Origin: CAZIPZ01 sp964541075
Lineage (GTDB): Bacteria > Acidobacteriota > Terriglobia > 20CM-2-55-15
Reading direction: 5' to 3'
Assembly: GCA_964541075.1 (NCBI GenBank)
Contig: CAZIPZ010000054.1
Coordinates: 1 to 20,633, forward strand
DNA: 20,633 nucleotides
The notes under the pieces: generated by a model
Database searches by the model: none
What the model was told of the DNA's origin: nothing
What the model saw: only the letters and a program-made list of their open reading frames with translations
Made by a program: the position numbers and the translations under genes
In this document: piece after piece, positions 14,683 through 20,633 of the stretch
How the letters are laid out: each line of letters opens with the position of its first letter
Position numbering within the stretch: the first letter of the stretch is position 1

Positions 14683-17076
14683 CTAGTTCGGAATCCACAA
14701 TGTGAATACCGATCCCTTTCCCACTTCACTTTCCAGACCAATGTCGCCCCCGTGGCGGGCCGCGACTTCCTTAACAAAGGAAAGGCCCAGCCCGAACCCA
14801 CTCTGATCGCGCGTTTCCTTATTGCCGCGACGATAAAACTTTTCAAAGACTTTCAGAGCTTCTTCCGGAGGAATGCCGCAGCCTTGGTCGGCGATTTGAA
14901 ATCGTATCCGATCCCCTCCATTTGCAATCGCAATCCGGACACGGGTGTCCGACGGGCTGTACTTGATGGCGTTCGTGACGAGATTGGTCAGCGCCTGATA
15001 AAGGAGCAACCGATCCGCACGCACTCGCAAGGCGGACAGATTCCCCGGCGTTTCGATCACAATTCTTTTCTGTGACGCAACCGGATCGACGATGCTGAGA
15101 ATGTCCTTGATCACCGGTTCAACCTCAAAATCGGTCTTCACGATCTGCTGACGCCCGGATTCGATGTAAGCGATATCAAGAAACGACTGAATTAACTGAT
15201 TCAGCCGACTGCTTTCATCGATGATCGTCCCCAAGAACGACTTCCCTTTTTCAGAAACCAGGTCGTATTTCAGGAGCATGTCGCTATAACCGCGAATCGA
15301 AGTCAGCGGCGTCCGCAGTTCATGGGAGACCAATGAGACCATGTCGCTCTTCGCCTGGTTTAACTCATGTTGCGGCGTTGCATCGTGCATGCTTAAGACC
15401 ACTCCAACATGAGATACCGGGGACAGCGCCACGTTGTAAAAATGTTTTCCAGTCCTGCTTGCGACGGATTGAAGCGTAAGCGATTCGTTTCTGGAAAGCA
15501 CGGCGGCGAAGTCCGGCATGAAATTCGGTCTATCGAGCAGCAGGGAAAAGTAATCAGGTGCGAATGGCGGATCATCACTATAGCCCTCGAGCCGCTTCGC
15601 CGCTGGATTCTGATAAACAATGCGGCCAGCGGGATCGCTAACAATGATCACATCTTCGATGCTCCCGAGGACGGCGTCATTGAACGACAAGAAACGAACC
15701 AACTCGTCATTGAAGTAATCGACCGCATCCAGTCTCCAGCGCGAATTCTGGAGCGCGCCGGGATCGAGAAGCCTTTCCTTTTCCTGCTCCCGGCCGCGTG
15801 ATTCCTTCTCGTAGGCATCAAGCGCGGAGAGCCACCCGTTGCGATCGGCCCCGGCGCGGGCTTCACTCTGGATTCGATGGCGAACCTCTGAATCGATACG
15901 GGGGGTGTTGCGTCCGGAGCGCTGCCCTTGATAGATCGCTGCCTCCGAAAGCCTTGCGATCTTTCTGTCCAGATCACGGTTGACGCGAACCATTTTCGCG
16001 ACTTCGAGCGCAGGCAGCATGACGACGATAGCGCCAAGGAAAGGAGGAAATGGCAGCCACACGTTCCCGAACTTGAGCAGCATCCACGCCCCTACAACAA
16101 CAGCAGGCCCAGCCAGGAGCGCGGCAATATAGAATGGCCGGCCTTCATAACGAAGGTCGCTCCACCACAAAGCCCAGATGAGCGCAGCCAGGGCCAGCAG
16201 GACGATTGCTTCGGGAGTTTCCGTTATCGTACGGCCTGCATACAGCGTCTCGATCGCATTGGCGTGGATTTCAACGCCGCTCATTCTTCTTCCCTGCTCG
16301 GCGAACGGTGTGAACCACTGATCCCCGAGACCTTCGGCTGTGGATCCGATCAATACGATCCGGTCTTTGAAGCGTGCGGAGTCTATCTGTCCATCGAGCA
16401 CCTGCCACGCAGGGATGTGACTGAAACTCTCGTCGTCACCGACAAATCGAATATTCAGAGGTTGGGGACGCAAGACCGTCGCCGAGCCAATGTCCTGCTC
16501 GAAGTCGCCGATTGGGGCCATGCCCGCGCCGCGAAGAGCTTCGATGGAAAACGCGGAAAGCGCGATCCCGTCTGCAATCTTTGCAGAAAAGATTCGCCTG
16601 CTGATTCCATCAAAATCCGGATCGGCGTGCACATGCCCCATTCGGGTGTTATTCGAAATAAACTGCGGGTTCGGCTTTCGCCAGTGGTTGGATCCACCTG
16701 TCGGATCGATGCGGGCAGCCAGGACGACCGATTTCGCCTTCACGAGCGCGGCCTGAAGAGCGGTATCTCCTTCGTCCGATGTCTTGTCGTCCAGAAGAAT
16801 ATCCACGGCGATCGTGCGGGGACCGCCGCGTTCAACACGATCTACCAGTTGGGCGAGCTTTTCTCTGGACCACGGCCACGCACCCAAGCGACCTAAACTG
16901 TCTTCATCAATTGCGACGATGACTATTGGACTCGTCGGCTGAATCGGTCCTGCAAGGCGAAGGGTGAAATCGTAAGCCGCGGAATTGAACTGGGCGAAGT
17001 AGGTTGTCCAAGAGAGCAGAAGAATCGCGACTGCGACGAGGAAACTGGCGGCTCCTGCGCCAACAACATGTTTCAT
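14683..17076 (-). CDS. CHASE2 sensor histidine kinase (CHASE2-3TM-PAS-HisKA-HATPase)
   Basis: A 797-residue inner-membrane sensor kinase. TM1 (about 5-27) is followed by a large periplasmic CHASE2 domain (about 35-285) with the hallmark A-I-D-E-D-S-L-G-R-L-G-A-W-P-W-S-R at 55-71 and the late I-G-S-T-A-E-G-L-G-D-Q-W-F-T-P. Three closely spaced membrane helices (about 288-362) bring the chain back inside. A charged linker with coiled-coil character, a PAS domain (about 455-565), HisKA with phospho-accepting His585 in S-H-E-L-R-T-P, and a HATPase domain (N-box around Asn702, then D-Q-G-C-G-I and G-F-G-L-G-L-S) follow. The ligand of CHASE2 is unknown. The start at ATG 17076 places TM1 at the N terminus; the frame stays open upstream to 17250, but that extension is polar and overlaps the divergent gene. 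It heads the cluster and is the likely phosphodonor of the regulator that follows three bases later. Confidence 0.94.
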   Translation of the reverse strand: MKHVVGAGAASFLVAVAILLLSWTTYFAQFNSAAYDFTLRLAGPIQPTSPIVIVAIDEDSLGRLGAWPWSREKLAQLVDRVERGGPRTIAVDILLDDKTSDEGDTALQAALVKAKSVVLAARIDPTGGSNHWRKPNPQFISNNTRMGHVHADPDFDGISRRIFSAKIADGIALSAFSIEALRGAGMAPIGDFEQDIGSATVLRPQPLNIRFVGDDESFSHIPAWQVLDGQIDSARFKDRIVLIGSTAEGLGDQWFTPFAEQGRRMSGVEIHANAIETLYAGRTITETPEAIVLLALAALIWALWWSDLRYEGRPFYIAALLAGPAVVVGAWMLLKFGNVWLPFPPFLGAIVVMLPALEVAKMVRVNRDLDRKIARLSEAAIYQGQRSGRNTPRIDSEVRHRIQSEARAGADRNGWLSALDAYEKESRGREQEKERLLDPGALQNSRWRLDAVDYFNDELVRFLSFNDAVLGSIEDVIIVSDPAGRIVYQNPAAKRLEGYSDDPPFAPDYFSLLLDRPNFMPDFAAVLSRNESLTLQSVASRTGKHFYNVALSPVSHVGVVLSMHDATPQHELNQAKSDMVSLVSHELRTPLTSIRGYSDMLLKYDLVSEKGKSFLGTIIDESSRLNQLIQSFLDIAYIESGRQQIVKTDFEVEPVIKDILSIVDPVASQKRIVIETPGNLSALRVRADRLLLYQALTNLVTNAIKYSPSDTRVRIAIANGGDRIRFQIADQGCGIPPEEALKVFEKFYRRGNKETRDQSGFGLGLSFVKEVAARHGGDIGLESEVGKGSVFTLWIPN

Positions 17077-17104
17077 TGGCGGCGTATTATACAATGGAAC
17101 TCCG
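17077..17104. promoter_or_regulatory. 28-bp divergent spacer with a perfect -10 box for the CHASE2 kinase
   Basis: On the minus strand TATAAT lies at 17091-17086, nine bases before the ATG of the kinase gene, which would give a transcript with a leader of only about three bases. The -35 at 17-bp spacing (GTGAGG) matches poorly. The same AT island reads TATTAT (17085-17090) and TACAAT (17090-17095) on the + strand, so it could also serve the divergent HlyD gene, whose ATG at 17105 follows a short TGGA ribosome binding site. The rest of any promoter must lie inside the opposing coding sequence. Confidence 0.4.
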
Positions 17105-18283
17105 ATGACCTCACGTATTCGACTGATTCTGCTGATTCTTATCGTTGTTGGGCTCGCGGCCGTCGCTACCTCTATATACCTTCTTCTCACCCGTCCTCCC
17201 GATGACATACTGAAAGCATCCGGAACCATTGAGGCTACAAAGGTGGACATCTCCTTTCAAATCTCCGGAAAAGTGGAGGAACTCCTGGTCGATGAAGGAC
17301 GGCCCGTGAAGAAAGGGGAATTGCTGGCTCGAATGTCTTCGGAAGAACTTGATGCGAGGGTCAGCCAGATCAAAGCCGCATTGGACGCCGTTCGGAATCA
17401 GGCGCTCCAACAGGAAGCGACGCTCGAAATGCGCCAGGGAGTCGTCGAAAACCAGATCCAGCAGGCGCGAAGCCAAGCGGACGCTGCGCGGCTTGTTGTG
17501 GAACGCCTACGCGAAGGCGGGAGACCCGAGGAAATTCGAGTCGGTGAAGCCGCGGTCGGTCAAGCCGAAGCTGAACTTGAACGCCGTCGCAACGACTTCG
17601 AGCGCATGTCCACACTGCTGGAACGAGGCGGCATTTCGCGGCAGGAGTATGACCCGGTTCGCGCAGCCTACATCGGCGCTCAAAACGCGGTAGAAGCCGC
17701 CCGCCAACGACTGACCATTACTCGCGAAGGCGTACGAAGAGAAGAAGTGGCGGAAGCGGAAGCGAGATTACGCGCCGCGCAGGCAGGAGTTGGAATTGCG
17801 GAGTCAGGACGAAAAGAAATCGAAGTCCAACAGCGTGGAGTGCAGGCGGCGCGCGCCCGCGAGCGCGAGCTTATCGCCCAACTCGAGGCCGCGGAGACCC
17901 AGCGCGCCTACACAGAAGCCCACTCTCCAATTGACGGAGTGGTGCTTTTGAAAAGCGTCGAATTTGGTCAAGTTGTCAATTCGGGCACACCTGTGGTCAC
18001 AGTTGGAGACATCGAGAATCTCTGGATGAATATCTACATCCCGGAGACACAGACAGGTCTCGTGAAGCTGGGACAAACCGTGAAGGTCAAAGTGGATTCG
18101 TTCCCGGATCAGAACTTCACGGGAACGGTCACGTTCATTTCCTCGGAATCCGAATTCACGCCGAAAACCATTCACACGCCGGAAGAGCGTGTAAAGCTCG
18201 TCTATCGCGTGAAGGTGTCGCTGAGGAATACCGGACAAAAACTCAAACCCGGAATGCCTGCGGATGCGGAGATTCTGCTGTAA
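17105..18283 (+). CDS. HlyD/YbhG-like membrane-fusion (periplasmic adaptor) protein
   Basis: A 392-residue adaptor that links an inner-membrane ABC exporter to the outer membrane or periplasm. An N-terminal membrane anchor (about 5-27) is followed by a beta-barrel/lipoyl half-motif (I-E-A-T-K-V-D-I-S-F-Q-I-S-G-K-V-E-E-L, then D-E-G-R-P-V-K-K-G-E-L-L-A). A long Ala/Glu/Arg/Gln-rich coiled-coil hairpin (about 80-265), the second lipoyl half (A-H-S-P-I-D-G-V-V-L) and a beta-barrel domain with L-K-P-G-M-P-A-D-A-E-I at the C terminus complete it. The order adaptor, ATPase, ATPase matches the ybhG-ybhF arrangement of ABC-2 drug or lipid exporters. The first ATPase starts ten bases after the stop, so these are one operon. 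The cargo is unknown. Confidence 0.93.
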   Translation: MTSRIRLILLILIVVGLAAVATSIYLLLTRPPDDILKASGTIEATKVDISFQISGKVEELLVDEGRPVKKGELLARMSSEELDARVSQIKAALDAVRNQALQQEATLEMRQGVVENQIQQARSQADAARLVVERLREGGRPEEIRVGEAAVGQAEAELERRRNDFERMSTLLERGGISRQEYDPVRAAYIGAQNAVEAARQRLTITREGVRREEVAEAEARLRAAQAGVGIAESGRKEIEVQQRGVQAARARERELIAQLEAAETQRAYTEAHSPIDGVVLLKSVEFGQVVNSGTPVVTVGDIENLWMNIYIPETQTGLVKLGQTVKVKVDSFPDQNFTGTVTFISSESEFTPKTIHTPEERVKLVYRVKVSLRNTGQKLKPGMPADAEILL

Positions 18284-18292
18284 AGAATCCAC

Positions 18293-19222
18293 ATGATCCT
18301 CTCAGTCAAAGGTCTTACGAAGAAGTATGGTTCAGTCACAGCTATCGACAAACTTGATCTGGATATCCGTGAGGGAGAAATTTTCGGACTGGTCGGCCCG
18401 GACGGCGCCGGCAAAACCACAGCGATACGTTTAATGCTCGGCATCCTCAAACCCGACGCCGGCAGCGGCCGGGTAGGTTCTTTTGAACTCGATCGGCAAT
18501 CCGAGTCCATTTCAACGCTTACGGGCTATGTTTCACAGCGGTTCAGTTTGTACGGCGAACTCACAGTGGAGGAAAATCTGGCGTTGTTCGCCGACATTTA
18601 CGGCGTCTCCGAAAACGAGCGCAATCGCCGCGTTGACCGGTTGATGCAGTTCAGCCGCCTGGAGTCCTTCAAAACCCGCCTGGCGCGAAACCTCTCCGGC
18701 GGCATGAAGCAGAAGTTGGCGCTGTCCTGCGCCCTCATTCACACACCCAAGGTTTTATTCCTGGACGAACCCACAACAGGCGTCGATCCATTGTCCCGCC
18801 GAGATCTATGGCGTCTGTTGTTCGACCTTTGGCAGGAAGGCGTAACGATCATCGTTTCGACTCCGTACATGGACGAAGCGGAGCGCTGCAGTCGAATTGG
18901 ATTTCTCGAGCATGGACGATTGATTGCGCTGGGCCAGCCCGACGATCTGCGCGCAGGCTTCCATGGAGCGATTCTTGAAATCCATGCGGCGGAAAAGTTT
19001 CGCGCCAAGGAAGCTCTAGCCGCCTACCCATACGTGAGGGACGTTAATCTTTTCGGAGAAGGTCTTCATATCATCGTCGACGAGGAGTCGGTTGACGCAG
19101 CCATGGAAGCCCTTCCATCGGCGCCGATCGGAGTACGATCAATAAAACGTATCGAGCCGACCATGGAAGACGTGTTCTTTCAACTGGTCCGAAGTTCCCA
19201 AAATGGCGAACTGGTCCGTTGA
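18293..19222 (+). CDS. ABC-2 exporter ATPase, equivalent of the YbhF N-terminal half
   Basis: A 309-residue cytoplasmic ABC ATPase. Walker A is G-P-D-G-A-G-K-T-T (35-43), with Asp where Asn is usual. The signature is L-S-G-G-M (134-138), Walker B V-L-F-L-D-E (154-159) and D-loop G-V-D-P. At the switch (H-loop) position the usual S-T-H-Y-M-D-E-A-E reads S-T-P-Y-M-D-E-A-E, so the catalytic His is replaced by Pro191. From memory, the first half of YbhF-like fused ATPases also lacks this His, which supports this being the split-off first half. Its last 20 bp overlap the start of the second ATPase gene. It is expected to form a heterodimer with that product and to have little hydrolytic activity of its own. 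It lies in an operon with the HlyD-like adaptor. Confidence 0.95.
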   Translation: MILSVKGLTKKYGSVTAIDKLDLDIREGEIFGLVGPDGAGKTTAIRLMLGILKPDAGSGRVGSFELDRQSESISTLTGYVSQRFSLYGELTVEENLALFADIYGVSENERNRRVDRLMQFSRLESFKTRLARNLSGGMKQKLALSCALIHTPKVLFLDEPTTGVDPLSRRDLWRLLFDLWQEGVTIIVSTPYMDEAERCSRIGFLEHGRLIALGQPDDLRAGFHGAILEIHAAEKFRAKEALAAYPYVRDVNLFGEGLHIIVDEESVDAAMEALPSAPIGVRSIKRIEPTMEDVFFQLVRSSQNGELVR

Positions 19223-20120
19223 GGTTGACGGCCTTTCGCAAAAATTTGGCGACTTCGTCGCCGTCGACCACATTTCCTTCCGAGTCCGTGAAGGCCAAAT
19301 CTTCGGGTTCCTAGGTCCTAACGGCGCGGGCAAATCGACGACAATCCGAATGCTCACAGGTCTTCTTCCGCCAACAAGCGGTGCAGGCCGCGTCGCCGGT
19401 TTCGATATCCTCCGGGAGCGCCGTAAGATTAAGCAAGCCATCGGATACATGTCTCAGAAGTTCTCGTTATATGAGGACCTGACGGCCCGCGAAAACCTCG
19501 CGTTCTTTAGCGGCGTATACGGCGCCGACTCCTACGATTGGGCAATGAAGGTCTGCAAACTCGAGACCGTCATGGATTCGTTGTGTTCGGGGCTCTCCGT
19601 CGGCGTCAGGCAGCGTGTCGCCCTCGCATCAGCCGTCGTGCACCATCCGAAAATCGTTTTCCTGGATGAACCCACTGCCGGCGTGGATCCAGCATCGAGA
19701 CGATCGTTCTGGGATCTGATTTACGATCTCGCAGGTCGAGGCGTGACGGTATTCGTCTCCACTCATTACATGGACGAAGCGGAACACTGCGACTGGCTGG
19801 CGCTCATCGATGCGGGAAAAATCGTCGCCTCCGGCTCTCCTGCGGACCTCCGCACCCAGCACTTCCACGCACACTTGCTCGAATTGAATTGCGAATCGAT
19901 GTTTCGCTGGATCGAAGATCTCGAAAAGTCGCCGGTAATTGAAGAAGTGGCGATGTACGGGAACAAACTTCACGTCACCACGGAAAATATCGAAATGGCG
20001 AGGGAAGAGATAATGAAGCTGGGAGAAAGCAAAGGTCTCAAAGTGATCACGCTTCGCGAAATAACGCCTTCATTGGAGGATATTTTTGTTTCGGTGATGA
20101 CGCGTCAGCGGCTAGGATAA
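19203..20120 (+). CDS. ABC-2 exporter ATPase, equivalent of the YbhF C-terminal half
   Basis: A 305-residue ABC ATPase with a fully canonical Walker A G-P-N-G-A-G-K-S (39-46), Walker B I-V-F-L-D-E (151-156) and H-loop S-T-H-Y-M-D-E-A-E (His188). Its signature is degenerate: L-S-V-G-V (131-135) instead of LSGGQ. It is clearly related to the preceding ATPase along its whole length, as in a tandem duplication. The ATG at 19203 lies inside the upstream gene, with no ribosome binding site of note, so translation is probably coupled. No ABC-2 permease (YbhS/YbhR type) follows; the next gene is a pseudopilin. Permeases must be beyond it or elsewhere. Confidence 0.95.
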   Translation: MANWSVEVDGLSQKFGDFVAVDHISFRVREGQIFGFLGPNGAGKSTTIRMLTGLLPPTSGAGRVAGFDILRERRKIKQAIGYMSQKFSLYEDLTARENLAFFSGVYGADSYDWAMKVCKLETVMDSLCSGLSVGVRQRVALASAVVHHPKIVFLDEPTAGVDPASRRSFWDLIYDLAGRGVTVFVSTHYMDEAEHCDWLALIDAGKIVASGSPADLRTQHFHAHLLELNCESMFRWIEDLEKSPVIEEVAMYGNKLHVTTENIEMAREEIMKLGESKGLKVITLREITPSLEDIFVSVMTRQRLG

Positions 20121-20129
20121 AGATGCCTT

Positions 20130-20558
20130 TTGCGCTTTCGCCAACGGAGGCGCATGTCTCTTGTCGAACTCTGCTTGACAGTTGCGATCATCTCAGCCGC
20201 CACAATGATCGCGGTCCCTTCTTTAGTTCATGGCCATGAGGACTATGTCCTGAGCGCGACTGCCCGGCGCGTGGCGGGGGAACTTCAGTCCGCTCGGCTT
20301 CGGGCCATAAACGGGAATCAGGACTGCCGGCTTCGCGTAGCTTCAGAATCGTCTTTTATTGTGGAATGCCTTGCTTCAATGTGGATAACAATCGAGTCAG
20401 TTGCGCTCCCCGCCGGGTTTAGCATCGCGGGGAATGGCTCTCCGCGTTTTCATCGTCTTGGCAACGTTTCTCCCGCAGCGACGATCACTATTTGGAACAG
20501 CGTGGGACGTCAACGGCGGGTTATCGTAAATGTTGCTGGACGCGTGCGAGTCGAATAG
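20130..20558 (+). CDS. GspH/FimT-like pseudopilin with atypical prepilin cleavage site
   Basis: A 142-residue type IV pilin-like protein. A basic leader (F-R-Q-R-R-R) precedes M-S-L-V-E-L-C-L-T-V-A-I-I-S-A-A-T-M-I-A, a hydrophobic N-terminal helix with Glu at mature position +5, then a small soluble domain with R-V-A-G-E-L-Q-S-A-R-L-R-A-I, typical of GspH/FimT minor pilins of type II secretion or type IV pili. The residue before the expected cleavage point is Arg, not the nearly invariant Gly, so processing is doubtful. The frame opens with TTG 20130. An ATG at 20154, three bases after CGGAGG, would start exactly at mature residue +1 and leave no leader. The gene begins ten bases after the second ABC ATPase. 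No other pilus gene is in the window. Confidence 0.72.
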   Translation: MRFRQRRRMSLVELCLTVAIISAATMIAVPSLVHGHEDYVLSATARRVAGELQSARLRAINGNQDCRLRVASESSFIVECLASMWITIESVALPAGFSIAGNGSPRFHRLGNVSPAATITIWNSVGRQRRVIVNVAGRVRVE

Positions 20559-20567
20559 CTGCTGCGC

Positions 20568-20588
20568 CCCAACCTTGAGCTAGTTGGG
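20568..20588 (+). terminator. Hairpin after the pseudopilin gene
   Basis: CCCAAC (20568-20573) and GTTGGG (20583-20588) form a perfect 6-bp stem with a 9-base loop, ten bases after the stop codon. The bases that follow are TTAC and then an A run, not a T run, so it is not a standard intrinsic terminator. Confidence 0.3.
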
Positions 20589-20633
20589 TTACAAAAAAGG
20601 AATTGGATAGAGAACAATCTCGCGCAGGTCCTT

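Noticed and set aside
14296..15075. 259-codon open frame on the + strand
   Set aside because: It lies antisense to the regulator and kinase genes, which have full conserved motifs; no family resemblance and no ribosome binding site.
15928..16896. 322-codon open frame on the + strand
   Set aside because: It is antisense to the CHASE2 domain of the kinase gene, has no recognisable domain, and its composition (many Arg, Asp, Cys, His) is typical of a shadow frame in GC-rich DNA.
20123..20160. ATG at 20123 as the start of the pseudopilin
   Set aside because: It is in a different frame from the pilin helix; using it would need a frameshift for which there is no independent sign.
1..20633. tRNA, rRNA, riboswitch, CRISPR array, prophage or complete insertion sequence
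   Set aside because: I looked on both strands and saw no cloverleaf-like segments, repeat-spacer arrays, transposase or phage proteins.

Overview
The window is 20.6 kb of moderately GC-rich bacterial chromosome, apparently from a Gram-negative soil or environmental bacterium. The evidence for that is a FecR-domain exported protein, a CHASE2 sensor kinase, an enhancer-binding (sigma-54) regulator, an MlaF-like ATPase, a membrane-fusion protein and a GspH/FimT-type pseudopilin. The gene repertoire (fused amino-acid binding protein/permease, Tat-exported DUF1501-like protein, TIGR02757 protein, CHASE2 beside FecR) would suit Acidobacteriota or a similar phylum. No rRNA or other phylogenetic marker is present, so that placement is a guess. 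A run of ten N at 10130-10139 shows the sequence is a draft scaffold.

Left part (1-6800): 1-327 is non-coding and carries a diverged 18-bp direct repeat. It is followed by a Tat-exported DUF1501-like protein (-), an ACT-domain malic enzyme (-), a phosphoglycolate-phosphatase-like HAD hydrolase (-), a SAM methyltransferase (+), an orphan MlaF-like ABC ATPase (-) and a polar amino-acid transporter in which the binding protein and permease are one polypeptide (+). These look like independent housekeeping or transport units in changing orientation.

Middle (6800-10830): a membrane-anchored GAF-GGDEF diguanylate cyclase (-) diverges from a fumarylacetoacetate-hydrolase family enzyme (+). The latter converges, with a 29-bp overlap, on a soluble PAS-HisKA-HATPase-REC hybrid histidine kinase (-). 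The kinase gene is interrupted by the scaffold gap. Deleting 46 positions (36 bases plus 10 N) restores one 473-residue frame with a normal ATPase-domain sequence.

Right part (11026-17076, all -): a tightly packed cluster runs, in transcription order, CHASE2 sensor histidine kinase, NtrC-class response regulator, exported protein of unknown function, FecR-domain exported protein and TIGR02757 protein. Spacings are a few bases, one junction is an ATGA overlap, and the first four genes read as a single envelope-signalling unit. Divergent from it (17105-20558, +) run a HlyD/YbhG-like membrane-fusion protein and two ABC ATPases that overlap by 20 bp. The two ATPases correspond to the two halves of YbhF, but the expected YbhS/YbhR permeases do not follow. 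A GspH/FimT-like pseudopilin with an abnormal prepilin cleavage site comes next, close to the window end.

No tRNA, rRNA, CRISPR array, complete insertion sequence or phage gene was seen. The most interesting points are the CHASE2/sigma-54/FecR cluster with its uncharacterised exported protein, the asymmetric split YbhF pair whose two deviations fall in the same predicted ATP site, and the repairable break in the hybrid kinase.
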